64,000 nucleotides of DNA from Clonostachys chloroleuca (GCA_037952775.1 JBANAY010000003.1:1178001-1242000), one strand, 5' to 3'; positions 9,452 through 20,621 are shown, counted from the first letter of the stretch. Program-made: numbers and translations. The notes: a model not told the origin generated them from the sequence alone.

Positions 9452-10876
9452 ATGGGATACCACGAATATCATTGTTTGATATGCAGCGTCAGTTTTGCTA
9501 TTGCTCGCATTCGCACACTCAACGCCACCTGACGCATCATGGGGTTGCTACGGGATCACCACCCGCCATGATCGATATGTAGAGGTGGATGACCTTGAGC
9601 ACGAAGAGGAGGATTCTGAAGCGGGTAGTGACGAGGAATATGAGGATGAGCTAGGAGGATGTGGGGATGGATGTATGATGGCCGTCTGGCCAAGGGAAGG
9701 CACAGAGACTCACGGTGGTAGCTCCTCAGATCATCCTCACAGTCTACACCCTACCGAAGAAATGTACTATCGAAGAGTGAAGAATCATCCCGAAGAGGTC
9801 AGGTCAGATATATGGGCCAGACTCGAAGGTGGCAATCCTGTTAGACTGGAACACATCGCAGGCCCGGACTGCGAGAGCGAGTCGGGATACAACGGACACC
9901 ACATATCCGTGGAGGAAATGAGGGGATGCAATACCATGCAGGGGCTAATTTTGAAAGATCCAGACTGGGAGCCGGAAGATGGAGATGAGGAGTTCGAAAG
10001 TTCTGGACGCTACTATCTCACCGGGCTACATGACGCCAACACCAATCTTGACTCTCACGATTCATGTACGCCTACCAGACACGGCTGCTCCTGCGTATCT
10101 CCAGCACTTGACAGTGATGACACTGATAAAATAATGGCAAAAAACGCCAAGCTAGCCTATCAATATTCCGTACCTGTCCACCCTACCTGCTTGGAGGTTT
10201 TGAAAAGGGTTCATCTGCGCCGATATGGGCGCGCCGATGTCGACAAGTTCCTCGTGTGGTGGGAGTTAGGTGTCCACAAGAGAGCCCTACCCCAAGACCC
10301 ATGCCGAATCGATGCTTCTCATGGCCGAGATCAATACTGGCTACATAACAGTGGCGCCGAATATTTGGCTGCAAACCCCCTCTTCGTGCCTGGGCTTGGA
10401 AGGATTTTCCGTCTCGCTGATACTGCGACCCTTTCTGAGAGCGGCAAGAGAATTAACAATGTCGAACATGAAGTGTTCGCTGTGTTGCCTACCGAACTAC
10501 GCAGAATGATACTTGATTGCCTGAGCAGAGACGAGATCACGAAGCTTCACCACGCATCGCCTTTCTTGTATCGCAACGCGATGAGAGACTTGGGGGTTCC
10601 TTTATGAAAGAACACCCTTGGCTGTGGGAATATTGGGCGGAATTGCCATACTCATCCTGGGCGCTCACAACCGCCACCGAGCTGCAAGAATCAATCGAGA
10701 GTCCGGTAAAGCAGCTCACTGAGTCACGTTATATTGACTGGGGCTCCGTCATGAGAATGTTTTGGAATGGAGAACAGTCTGGCCGTTTGAAGGGTCTCCA
10801 GAATCGCCGTCGGATTTGGAAAATTTGTGACATGATCTTAAACAAAGTCGAAGAACATCACCCTTTGGTTTCGTAA
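9452..10876 (+). pseudogene. F-box-type protein with two frameshifts
   Basis: Starts at the ATG at 9452 as MGYHEYHCLICSVSFAIARI, a typical start of a large fungal F-box-like family with a CxxC. Near 9515-9530 the frame moves by one base into TPPDASWGCYG, followed by DRYVEVDDLEHEEED and long acidic stretches. Conserved segments include VHPTCLEVLKRVHLRRYG, DQYWLHNSGAEYLAANPLF and the F-box-like part VFAVLPTELRRMILDCLSRD (about 10470-10535). At about 10600 the frame stops after LGVPL, and the homologous C-terminus (MKEHPWLWEYWAELPYSSW to NKVEEHH) continues in another frame to 10876. No GT-AG intron bridges either break. In intact form it would be an SCF substrate receptor, target unknown. Sequencing indels are an alternative explanation. 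Confidence 0.65.
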
Positions 10877-11102
10877 TTCACAGTGGTTCTGATTTCCACA
10901 AAAGCTTGCGACATGCCGCATGTGTTCAAGAATCATGGCGTTTCTCGGTTTGAGAGTCTTCCAGACATATATGCCTGCCGACTTAAATCTCTCTTGATCC
11001 CTCCCAAAGAAAAATGTCATTATAGGAAATAGACCCTAAAATTATCAAAAGGGAAGAAAAAAAGGGAAAGGAAGGAAAACGAAATTCCAACTCATCCTGA
11101 TA

Positions 11103-13163
11103 TCAACTGTGCTGATGGCCTGGATATAATCTGTCCCTGAGCTGAACCAGTTTGTCCCAGGCAGCTTTGTGCCTACCTGAAGACTCTTTGCCTGAACTAA
11201 CATCCTCACGCTCTTCCTCATCATAGTCCTCTATCAAATCGCTAAGATGCTCCTCTGTGATGTTGCGGCTTGTGGCATATTCACAAAAGATATCGAGAAA
11301 TATGTCGTTCAGCTTGAACCCAACTTCAGGGCGGAAAGTTGCCTTCTTGTCTGATGCAGCGAGTTCAAAAGCAACCTCCATAGCGGAGGAATTTGTTGAC
11401 CCCGTACCCTCGCCAAACTCGAAGAGATCCGAACCAAAGCCTTGAATAGAATACGCGTCCCATGTTCCTGTATTTTCCTCCTCGCTCTCATCCACCAACT
11501 GCACCAGGTTGATGAACTCTCCCCCCTCTGCCTCATCACCCCCATTTAGTGGCCTCCTGGACAACCGCACCCTGTCGTGCTTGTCGGTGCCCTTGACAGG
11601 GCCCAAAGGAGCCCCGTTGTCCAACAGGAGGCGAATACGATTTATCATCGATATCTCTTCCGGAATTTCGTCAAACGGTAAAAAACCCCATTGCCGAGCC
11701 TCATGTTTGACAAAAGCGACCAAGAGAGACCATTTATCCCTGTAGAAGGCTCTCCCAATGGTGGAATCAGCTCGGGCGCCAGCATCAATCAGCACTTGCA
11801 TGCAGTTGACATCCCTCAGGTGAGCGGCAGCACCGAATAGTGCTCTAGTCAGGGCTTTGCGGTGGCTTCGGGAGCCGCGTCTCGGGTTCGGCGGTATGCC
11901 CCTTTCCAGCAAAAGCTTCACGAGCTGGGTCCTTTGCGTCTGCTCCCTAATGTAGCTGTCGTGTTTCCAAGGAATACCTGATGGATAGTCTTCGATGTCG
12001 AAAATGCATGCGTCAAGCATACTCCGGGGACGAGTGCCGTCACGATTGACAAGTGCAAGCATAGGGTCGGCCCCGCGTTCGAGGAGAAGTATGGCGGCTG
12101 GGACATAATCCCCGGACGTGACCATGGACGAGAACGGTGTTCGTCCCGCGTTGTCTCTGTGGTTGACGTCCACACCTCTGTCGAGAAGGTTTCGGCAAAG
12201 CGGTAAGCAAGCGCCATCAATAGAGTCAACAGCCAAGTGTAGGAGGTTTCGACCTGATTTGTCGGTGGCATGGATGTCCACTTCATGGTTGTTTACCATG
12301 ACGTCGAAGAGTTCGACCTCTGCGTTCGCGACAATTTCAAAGATGGCCGGATGCCCCTTTGCCGAATCTCGAGCTCCGTGTTCGATGAGAATCCTTGCTA
12401 TGGCCGAGGCGTCTTCAATTCCTTGGCCATGAGAAAGTGCAATGTGGAGGACGCCGACACCTTCAGCATCATCCAAGCAGTCACAGCTTCCCTGAGCCAT
12501 CGCATCTAGGTCTGCTCCATGCTGCAACAGGTACTCTACAATTTCACGCCGACGGAAGAACGTCGCACATTGAAGAGGGGTGTAGGATATGGTTAGGGCC
12601 GCAGGAACGGCTTGCACCTCGATCACATCCTCGGTCATGTCCAGTGCTTCCAGGACGGACGCGATATCCGACATGGCAACCACTAGCGATCCATCTCCGT
12701 CCGCATCTACTGCTTCTTCTCCCGCTGGCTGTGCATGATTCCAGGCAGGTTGACTTACTGTGACGATCTCACCGTTCGCATCCACTGTTTCTTCTCCCGC
12801 TGGCTCTGGATGATTCCAGGTAACTTGATTTACTGTGACGATCTCACTGTTTTGTGCCCATGCGCCATGTTCGTGATGTTGCCCAGCGAAGAGAAAAGGC
12901 GCAGGGATTGCTACCGCGCGAGTATTTACATCGGCGCCGTGATCCAACGCCTTCCGAATGGTGTCGATGTTATCAGACTGAATCGCAAAAAAAATGCACG
13001 ACTGATGAGGAGCTTCTTGCCGGATGTTGCGCGAATACAATAGCGGATTGAATAAGTCGTAACATAGGCTATTTGCCTTGGCAAGATTGTTCAGATCCGG
13101 TTTTGCGCATGCATTTCCAACGGCGATGAGGACGTCGTATGGCAGCGACTCGAAGACGGACAT
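11103..13163 (-). CDS. Ankyrin-repeat protein with F-box-like N-terminus
   Basis: An uninterrupted 686-residue ORF. The N-terminus (SLPYDVLIAVGNACAKPDLN, then AKANSLCYDLFNPLLY) resembles the degenerate F-box seen in many fungal ankyrin proteins. Ankyrin-like units follow: TIRKALDHGADVNTRA, TPLQCATFFRRREIVEYLLQ with HGADLDAM, LHIALSHGQG with ILIEHGARD, LLHLAVDSID with LLDRGVDVNHRDNAGRTPF, AAILLLERGADPM, QLVKLLLERGIPPNPRRG, CMQVLIDAGARAD and RIRLLLDNGAPLG. The C-terminal 150 residues are acidic and repeat-free. Residues 107-156 carry a recent tandem duplication. Likely an adaptor in protein turnover or signalling; partner unknown. It is intact, unlike the neighbouring F-box gene. Confidence 0.85.
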   Translation of the reverse strand: MSVFESLPYDVLIAVGNACAKPDLNNLAKANSLCYDLFNPLLYSRNIRQEAPHQSCIFFAIQSDNIDTIRKALDHGADVNTRAVAIPAPFLFAGQHHEHGAWAQNSEIVTVNQVTWNHPEPAGEETVDANGEIVTVSQPAWNHAQPAGEEAVDADGDGSLVVAMSDIASVLEALDMTEDVIEVQAVPAALTISYTPLQCATFFRRREIVEYLLQHGADLDAMAQGSCDCLDDAEGVGVLHIALSHGQGIEDASAIARILIEHGARDSAKGHPAIFEIVANAEVELFDVMVNNHEVDIHATDKSGRNLLHLAVDSIDGACLPLCRNLLDRGVDVNHRDNAGRTPFSSMVTSGDYVPAAILLLERGADPMLALVNRDGTRPRSMLDACIFDIEDYPSGIPWKHDSYIREQTQRTQLVKLLLERGIPPNPRRGSRSHRKALTRALFGAAAHLRDVNCMQVLIDAGARADSTIGRAFYRDKWSLLVAFVKHEARQWGFLPFDEIPEEISMINRIRLLLDNGAPLGPVKGTDKHDRVRLSRRPLNGGDEAEGGEFINLVQLVDESEEENTGTWDAYSIQGFGSDLFEFGEGTGSTNSSAMEVAFELAASDKKATFRPEVGFKLNDIFLDIFCEYATSRNITEEHLSDLIEDYDEEEREDVSSGKESSGRHKAAWDKLVQLRDRLYPGHQHS
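12696..12845 (-). repeat. 75-bp in-frame tandem duplication in the ankyrin gene
   Basis: Two adjacent 25-residue units, EIVTVNQVTWNH-PEPAGEETVDANG and EIVTVSQPAWNH-AQPAGEEAVDADG, differ at a few positions. They sit between the first and second ankyrin units, in a linker. Confidence 0.85.
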
Positions 13164-15522
13164 GGTGATCCTGCGATCTTCTCCCGCGCCTTAGAATAGT
13201 ACACAGACTGTGTCGTGATGACTAGGTGAATTCGCCCGAGATGGATGACGGCACGCAACTGATGATGAGATGATGAGATGAAGAGGTAGGAGGGTGTTGG
13301 CATGTGATGGTGAGAGAGGGGTTTGACCAAGTCAGGCGTCCAGTGTGGCTGATGTTGTATTATGGCTGCCTGCATAAAGCTGGTGACGACGGTGGCTGGG
13401 CACGAATCACACCTCATTATGCATTATGTCGCCAATAATGCTGAAGGGAACATTCACCTTTGTACTCTATTGGCTCCATTTTATGCCTACTCATCGACTG
13501 TCAGCACTAACTTCTGGGAGCCAGACGGGCTACTGTCGTAAGAATGATGCTTGCATCCGCTGGAAATGTGAGACAACGAGCTGTAACGCTTCGGAGCTAG
13601 ACATTGCGAGCCTAGAATGGTACCTTGTCTCAAGAGGGCTGCCAAGTGCATAAGAAACAATGTATATTGCTGCATGAGATGATCTCTAAACAAGCCTTAC
13701 GCGCATAGTTCAAAGAATGAATTCATAACCAGCACACCGCAGCTTATCAGACCTAGTCTCATAGACTAGTTTCTTAAAAGTCTCCATGACCTAAAGGTTA
13801 CCTTGCTGTGTTGTCATTATCACTCAAATAACATGTTCAATCGCTAACTGTCCTGGCAGGATTCTTATTAGAAATTTAGTGAAGAAATGCCAATACGAGA
13901 GAATCAAATGGAAAGGGAAAAATATGACCGAAGACAGGTTCTTTCTGTCCAAACCATCTCCAATTCATTGGTCGACATCGTGGGCTAGAACCACACTCTT
14001 TAAGCCGACATGTAGCCTCTGGCAATTAGGCGAGCATTGAGCGATCACTTCTTCATCGTGAGATTAGAGCGACGGGACACAATTCTACAGCTAGCACTTA
14101 CTTCATTACCTATGTTCAAACATCTAAAGTTTAGATATGTTATCATGTGCTAGAAGCGAGATGGATCACCCTCGGTGTCTTAGATGCAATCGCAAAAGGT
14201 TGTCTCTGTGATTTACTATAATTAAGAAAGTAATAATCGGCGCCTTCGTGGACTTCCATGAACAGGTGCTCGTACCTGCATCATGGCTTGTATTGGTACG
14301 GGAACAACATCAGAACGGAAGTCTCGAGAGGCTTTCTCTGTTGCGGCCTGCAACCTGGCAACTGCCTTCGGGGTAAGAGCTAACGTATCTTCACCCATCT
14401 TGTTACTGGTGACTAGGGGAAGTAGCTCCAAAAGTAATACGATGATATTATTCAATATTTGTATCCTACACGGTGATCATCAACAGCTTGAAACTCACTC
14501 TTTATGCAGTCTGGATATTTTCTAGGCCCGCTTGATGATCGAAATCCGGTGTGCGGGAGCGACAACGATTAGCCCTGGGAAAGCAACCGGCTGTCAAATT
14601 AAGTTTAACGTAAAATATGAATTGTCGTCGGTACTGACAATTAGGATGACAAGCGGTCGACGGTAATAAAAAGGAATATAAGAACATTTCCGAAGGCTTG
14701 GCGTTCCATAAATCTCTCAACGGCGTTCGGCTTTACTCCCAAATATCTTCAATATTCGCGATTTAGCCAGTTGCATTCACCCCACCCATTTGCAGGTGCC
14801 ATTCAACCGAGCTGAGCTCTTTCTCGATCTTTTTTCGACTATTGTAAGGTGGGAAATTTGGCTGTTTAAATGTTTTTGAACCTTTTTCACAGTTTGATGC
14901 AAAGCCAGAGCATGGAAACAACAATACTAGAACCTCCCAAAGTCATTGAAGTTAAGCTCCAGCACGAACCAGCTACGCTCTACAGTTCTTAGATTGTAGA
15001 AGCTTAGCTAATGGTTCGGATGCCTACAAAGTCAAAGTCAAAGTCACACTCTACAGGCAATTACATTTATCTATGCCAGCTTTGAATAATACGCTGATCG
15101 GGAACTTAGTTCTATTGATCAATTCTCTGGGGTAGGACAATCACGAGGTGATCACTAATTGAACCTTGTTACAATTCGTCAACGGATCATCTAACGTACG
15201 ATCATTTGATGGTTTTTGCAAAAGAAGTATGCTACTGAAGAAGGAATGAGAGTCTAGAGTAGAAGAATCTGATATTCATTGATTCTTTGGGTGCCATGAG
15301 GCGAGGCGTTGTCAAAAAGTTGCGATATAATACGCCGTCAATTTGGTTAGCTTTGGCTTGTGTAAGAAGTGAAATGATGAAGTAACAACTGCAAGTACAA
15401 TCAATGTTTGTTAATTTACCGCTATCCTCCAGGCAATGTAGCTTTAAGAACTAACAGGTAATGCCGAAATGATGGTGGCTGGAGTTGGAGGAAAACTCCA
15501 ACTGGAGCATCAAGATCGATCT
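13164..15522. other. Long intergenic region without a supported gene
   Basis: About 2.4 kb between the ankyrin gene start and the 3' end of a permease pseudogene. Small open frames (for example 13426-13653, 14222-14455) show no domain, signal peptide or splice context. Confidence 0.45.
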
Positions 15523-17425
15523 TTACAAGAGCCAGGCAACGAAGTGACGATAAATCCAACGGCCCTTACCCTTAACTTCGTTGGCTTGCGCGGCCTTGGA
15601 AGCAGTCTTTCGTGCAAGAAACCCTTCCTCCTCCCGATCAATGATATCCTTCCCAGAAAACAGGTCAACTTCATTGGTCTTATAGCCCTTCGTCTTGTGA
15701 ACGATCTTGTAACCAAAGATGGGAACTAAGAAGATGGGGATACCTAAGTATCCAGTAAAGAAAGAGGCTGTGTCCCAGTTTCCCTTTGTGAAGACTTCAA
15801 AGTTCTTGCATAGGGCGATCAAAATGCACATACACAATGCGCCGTACGATCCCCAGACACCAACTGGTGCGGCATAGGGCAGCATTTCGTTAGTTACACC
15901 CTGAGCCTTGCGAGCTCGACACCAGTAGATGTGGGTGACGAGGATAGCGATCCACGACAGGAGACCGAAGATGGTGTTGAGATTGACGAAGTAGGAGAAC
16001 ACCTTCTTGGAATCATTGGAAAGGTTCATGAAAGCTAGAAGAGAAAAGGCGACCGAGAGGACTAGCGCGTAGTCAGGAACGCCGCGTCGATCTGTGCGCT
16101 TGAAGATCTTTGGAGCAAGTCCGCTGGAGGCCAGGACATAAAGGGTACGGCTCTAAATGTATAAATCAGAGTTGGCGGCGGAGAAAACGAAGATGAGGAT
16201 ACACCCATTTAAGACCTGCGAGACAGTTTTGACACCTGCAACCTCGGCAGCAACAACGAATGATGAGGCTGCAGCACCTGTTGAGGTTTTGTTTACGGCA
16301 AAGATGGGCCTCTCTGAGTTGTACGGGACGAGCATTCCCACCATGAGAACACTTCCACAGTAGAAGAACAGAATTCGGTAAAAGGCAAGGCGAATAGCAC
16401 GAGGAATGGTTTTTCTTGGGTTCTAGGCCTCGGCGACAGTCACGCCAACCAGCTCTGTTCCAAGAAAAGCAAAGACAGCTGTAACCATGCAGGACCAGAA
16501 TCCGAGAAACTGCCCAGCACTTCCAGTGTCAATATATTCCTTAAAGGCGCTGTAGATATATTAGTATGACTTAATATACTAGCAAAGGGTAAAGTCTAAG
16601 GTAACTTACCCAGGATTGTGCCAATATTTGAATCCAATAGCCTCGACCCTGGGACCCCCACCGCAAGTAATCACGAGCGAAAATAATATTGTTCCAATGA
16701 TTGTGAAAACTTTCATGAGGACAGCCAAAACTCGATTTCTCCAAAGAAGCGAATTCCAAAGTAGTTGATGAATGTGATGGTGACCAAAAAAGACAGCGAT
16801 GAAAACACCAGGACTGACCTTATCCCGATCTACCCAGTATTGAAGAACAAGGGCACCGGCAGTCAGCTGATTTGGGCAGACGATAATGTATTTGAACCAA
16901 TAGCTGCAATTGTAAAGTGAGCGCTCGCATTCGTTGGCCTGATAGTAACAACGATTGATCTAACTTACCACCAGCCCAGAGCAAAGCCAAGAGCGGGATC
17001 ACAGAATCGAGCAGCATACCCTGAGAAGCTTGAGGACATTGGCAGCCATGCAGCCATCTCACCTACAGCCGACATGAGTAGATATACAATAAAGCCGACG
17101 ATCGTGTATGAGACGAAAATAGAACTAGGGCCGGCTTGGGCTAAAGCCTTTCCTGTGTCGATATTAAACCAGTACCGATCGCACCACCGATCGCACCACC
17201 GATCGCAATCATGGTGATGTGCCGCGCCTGCAAACCGCAGTGACGACTGGTTTTTGGGCTTGTCTCACGGCCTACGCCGGTTTTTTCGTTGATGTTCTCG
17301 TCATCGAAAGTGTCGTTTCGAGGGCTGGGAGGCCTGGCGATGTCATCCTGCATTGGTGATACCTTGTCCGCCATTGTGACAGATACCTTTGTTGATCTTG
17401 ATATGACTTTTGAGTCGGTAGCCAC
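15523..17425 (-). pseudogene. Amino-acid permease (AAT/YAT family) pseudogene
   Basis: The minus strand carries a complete fungal amino-acid permease in pieces: GLQARHITMIAIGGAIG; then, one frame away, DTGKALAQAGPSSIFVSYTI and MSAVGEMAAWLPMSSSF; then KYWHNPG, FLGTELVGVTVAEA-stop-NPRKTI, SAANSDLYI-stop-SRTLYVLASSG, VFSYFVNLNTIFGLLSW and the C-terminus ending at 15523. Lesions: a 12-bp tandem insertion (extra GGAI) plus a one-base frameshift near 17165; frame changes around 16740-16790; TAG at 16423-16425, where relatives have Gln (CAG to TAG); and TAG at 16153-16155. Introns with GT-AG ends remain recognisable. In intact form it would import amino acids at the plasma membrane. An intact homologue lies at 23946-25923. 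Confidence 0.8.
17175..17207. repeat. 12-bp tandem repeat in the permease pseudogene
   Basis: Unit ccgatcgcacca occurs 2.75 times and adds four residues (GGAI) within the conserved first-helix motif GGAIGTGL. It probably arose by replication slippage. Confidence 0.8.
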
Positions 17426-18093
17426 GGAAAACAGGATCTATAAAATCCAGATACGCTCAGATGAAGAAGATACCACCAGAACGTTCTCCCTCTCATTCTT
17501 ATAGGTATCATCACCCTTGGACGAACTCCCCGTTATCAATCCATCGCTAGCATACTGGGGCCTTAAACCCCCCGCCTGATGCTTGCTTGATAAGAGGACA
17601 TGGAGTCCGGCCCCCCACAGACCCTGCCAGTCGTGAGGTTCCAGTCTGGTGGGGAATATCCGGCCATCAAATTTCGAGGCTCCACCAAACTTCACAAACT
17701 AATACGGCGTTTTGCTAGCTGGGACTATTGTAGACAGTCGTCAGATTGCCTAGGTATACAATCAAAGGAGCCGAATAGAAACTTTGCAATGGGCCTTGGA
17801 AGTCGGGAAGCCCTTGCATAGAGATATCGACTCTTTGGTGGACTATGCTATTCAAAAGTCAGGCATTTCTAACAAGTATAATGCCGATTGGCCAGTCGTG
17901 TTAGCCTCCATCCACTTGTATATTCATCTTTATACCAAAGGACCAACTTAGAGCCTAGACCTTCTGGTTTAGTAGATATTACTACTAGGTATTTTCTTAA
18001 AGTATTTTACTTACTTAGATATCTTAGTACCAGTAATTGTACTATAGAGAAAGATAATTTACTTAATAATTAATAGTACTTGCTTACTATACC
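17426..18093. other. Intergenic region with an AT-rich tract
   Basis: No supported gene. From about 17930 to 18110 the sequence becomes strongly AT-rich and TA-rich, with no long open frame. Local RIP or low-complexity drift is possible. Confidence 0.4.
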
Positions 18094-18596
18094 CTAAATT
18101 TTATGACATATCTTTCCTTCATCTACTATATACAAAGTGGTTATACCACGCTTAAAACTCGAATTAGCATCAACATTTACAGGACGCCCCGTGGATCGCT
18201 CGACAATCACTTGAACCACTGTGGCGACTGCTTTGACCACATCAACGCCCCGCTCGAATATTCCAACCTCGTAGGTTATACTACTCTCACCAATCTTGTT
18301 CACCCTGAGGCCCACCTCAGCAACCGCTGGGTAGGAGATGGAATTTAGGTAATGGTTTTCCGAGAACACAACAACCCCGTGCTGAGGAGAGAACCGAGGA
18401 CTAAAGTCACAGCGCTCGATCATAAACGAGTTAATGACGGAATCCGACCTTTCAATATGTTAACCGATATCCACTGTGCAGTTTTTGCAATTAGGGGGTA
18501 AGCTCACAGATGGTTGTAAATGGAATTGTTGACGTGATTGTACATGTCGTTATCGGTCCTGTCAATTAGCAGCTGTATTCGACCAGAGACCTGCAT
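18094..18596 (-). CDS. Hotdog-fold (4HBT-type) acyl-CoA thioesterase
   Basis: Two exons (18508-18596 and 18094-18448) joined across a GT-AG intron give 147 residues. The first exon reads QLLIDRTDNDMYNHVNNSIY, matching the 4HBT active-site segment, in which an Asp just before a His-Val-Asn-Asn helix is catalytic. Later parts (VVFSENHYLNSISYPAVAEVG, GESSITYEVGIFERG, VKAVATVVQVIVERSTGRPV) follow the hotdog strands. The ATG at 18596 is in frame and no longer upstream frame exists. Expected to hydrolyse an acyl-CoA; substrate unknown. Divergent from the class III aminotransferase and sharing with it a promoter containing three TCGG-N4-CCGA palindromes, so the two are probably co-regulated. Confidence 0.75.
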
Positions 18597-18885
18597 TTAC
18601 TCATCATACCATCTAGTCCTATACTCTATCCTATATGGATAGTCTTGTCTTTGCCGATGTTTCAGTGCTTGGCGGACGTCCTTTGCCATTTTTTACTCAG
18701 CAAAAGGGCTTGACTAAAAGATAATTTCAATCGAAGACGGGATAGCATGCCGATGGGTGGTCCAAAAGAGGGCCATTACAATGAATAATATAGATGACAA
18801 ATAAAGGCATGTACCCTGTATACACAATTTTCAGGCCGAATGTCTCGAGGATGGTATGTCGAGACCGTCTTCGGCAGCTCCACAA

Positions 18886-19081
18886 TCGGGAAGCCGAGAT
18901 CCCTTCGGCAAGCCGAACGTCGATGCATTGTCTGCTTCTTCATGGTTCCTAAGGAAAAAGTGGAGAGCTAGCAATGCCTATGACTTCCTCATAGCAATTA
19001 GAAGAATGTCGCTACCCGAACACTAGACGATTGTTGCAAGTCCAATTCGGCGGGCCGGCTCCATGGTCATCGGCCTGCCGA
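18886..19081. promoter_or_regulatory. Cluster of TCGG-N4-CCGA palindromes in a divergent promoter
   Basis: Perfect palindromes TCGG-N4-CCGA lie at 18886-18897 (TCGGGAAGCCGA), 18905-18916 (TCGGCAAGCCGA) and 19070-19081 (TCGGCCTGCCGA). A near match lies at 19047-19058. CGG half-sites as inverted repeats with fixed spacing are the classic target of Zn2Cys6 dimers. The cluster lies between the divergent thioesterase (ATG 18596) and aminotransferase (ATG 19203). Confidence 0.6.
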
Positions 19082-19202
19082 CCGGACGACGAAGGACGTG
19101 GTTGGTAGAACTCGTGGTATAGGGGTGGTGAGGTTTCTAAGTTGATCCTTAAGACTTTGATCAAACACTGCCAACTGTGCGATTTCGACTGACAATTGAA
19201 AG

Positions 19203-20621
19203 ATGGCCTCGAGTCGCGACCTAGATTCTCCCGTAAAGGGTCCTCGAACATTACCACAGATGGAGATGCTTAGCCAAGATCAGCATGAAGATCACATACT
19301 TCATCGCTCACTGAACTTTCGACCATCCCAAGTTGAGTTCGCCGAGGGGGTGAACCTGCATTTGTCAGACGGCCGAGTCATTATCGATGCCTGTGGAGGG
19401 GCTGCTGTAGCCACAGTCGGCCATGGCCAGATGGAAGTCTGCGATGCCATAGTCGCCCAATCTCGAAAAGTCAGTTATGTTCATACGCAAGCATTCACCA
19501 CATCGGCAGCGGAAGACCTCGCAGACTTCATTCTTGCCCAGAATCCGTTCGGATTGGAAAAGGCGTTTTTTGTGAGCAGCGGAAGTGAGGCTGTCGAATC
19601 CGCTATGAAACTCGCACGGCAATACCACTTCGAAAGACATGATAGTCAGCGTTTGCATTTTGTATCGAGGAAGCAAAGTTACCACGGCAACACTCTAGGG
19701 GCAATGTCAGTTTCCTATAATCTGAGCCGGAAGATACCTTATGAGGGGTTTTCTTATGCCCACGTATCACATGTTGAGCCTCCATTCGCATATCGGTATA
19801 AGCTTGAACACGAAACGGAGGAGCAATTCACTCGTCGGCTGTTGCAAGACCTGGACACTGAATTCCAGACAGTCGGCCCTGATCGGATCGCAGCATTTAT
19901 TGCAGAACCAGTTATCGGCGCTACAGCTGGGTGTGTTACAGCACCAGAAGGATATTTCAAGGGAGTGCGACAGCTTTGCGATAAATATGGCATCCTCCTG
20001 ATTCTGGACGAGATCATGTGCGGCACTGGCAGAACAGGGACATTTTTCGCATTCGAACAAGAGAACGTCATACCTGACATTGTCACAGCGGCGAAAGGCC
20101 TTGGCGGAGGTTACGCAGCTATTGCAGGTATCTACATCCATCGAAAGGTTGTCGATGCACTGAGACAAGGCAGCGGGGCATTCGCTCATGGACATACATA
20201 CCAAGCCCATCCCCTTGCTTGCGCTGCTGCTCTAGCAGTTCAGAAGATCATTCGCCGAGATTCTCTTGTCTCACAGTGTATGGAGAAGGGGCGCATCCTC
20301 GAACGTTTCTTGAAGGCAGAGCTTAGCGAGTGTAAGTCAGTTGGGGATATTCGAGGCCGAGGTTTGTTTTGGGCGGTGGAGTTTGTCACCAATCGACGGA
20401 CGAAGCAGCCATTACCAGTGGCTGTGAAGTTTGGGTATGGAGTTCAACAAGAAGCGTTCAAGCGCGGGGTGGCTGTATATCCAGGATCAGGGACTATTGA
20501 TGGCATCAATGGAGACCATATCCTCCTAGCCCCGCCGTTTACAATTTCGGCGGAGCAACTGCGGCTTACATGCCGAGTTATCAAGGAGGCGATAGAGGCA
20601 CAAGAGCAGAATGAATGTTGA
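19203..20621 (+). CDS. Class III (omega-type) PLP-dependent aminotransferase
   Basis: An intronless 472-residue protein with the complete class III aminotransferase layout: VNLHLSDGRVIIDACGGAAV near the N-terminus; VSSGSEAVESAMKLARQYH binding PLP phosphate; SYHGNTLGAMSVS; the loop LILDEIMCGTGRTGTFFAFE with the Asp that contacts the PLP pyridine nitrogen; and TAAKGLGGGYAAIAG containing the Schiff-base Lys. Length is normal for the family. It should transfer amino groups between an omega-amino acid or amine (GABA, beta-alanine, diamine or similar) and an oxo-acid; the substrate cannot be read from sequence. Its promoter has three TCGG-N4-CCGA sites. A thioesterase upstream and a Zn2Cys6 regulator plus permease downstream suggest a small catabolic unit. 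Confidence 0.9.
   Translation: MASSRDLDSPVKGPRTLPQMEMLSQDQHEDHILHRSLNFRPSQVEFAEGVNLHLSDGRVIIDACGGAAVATVGHGQMEVCDAIVAQSRKVSYVHTQAFTTSAAEDLADFILAQNPFGLEKAFFVSSGSEAVESAMKLARQYHFERHDSQRLHFVSRKQSYHGNTLGAMSVSYNLSRKIPYEGFSYAHVSHVEPPFAYRYKLEHETEEQFTRRLLQDLDTEFQTVGPDRIAAFIAEPVIGATAGCVTAPEGYFKGVRQLCDKYGILLILDEIMCGTGRTGTFFAFEQENVIPDIVTAAKGLGGGYAAIAGIYIHRKVVDALRQGSGAFAHGHTYQAHPLACAAALAVQKIIRRDSLVSQCMEKGRILERFLKAELSECKSVGDIRGRGLFWAVEFVTNRRTKQPLPVAVKFGYGVQQEAFKRGVAVYPGSGTIDGINGDHILLAPPFTISAEQLRLTCRVIKEAIEAQEQNEC

Noticed and set aside
17797..17808. TCGGGAAGCCCT as another regulator palindrome
   Set aside because: The second half-site is CCCT rather than CCGA, so it does not match the motif.
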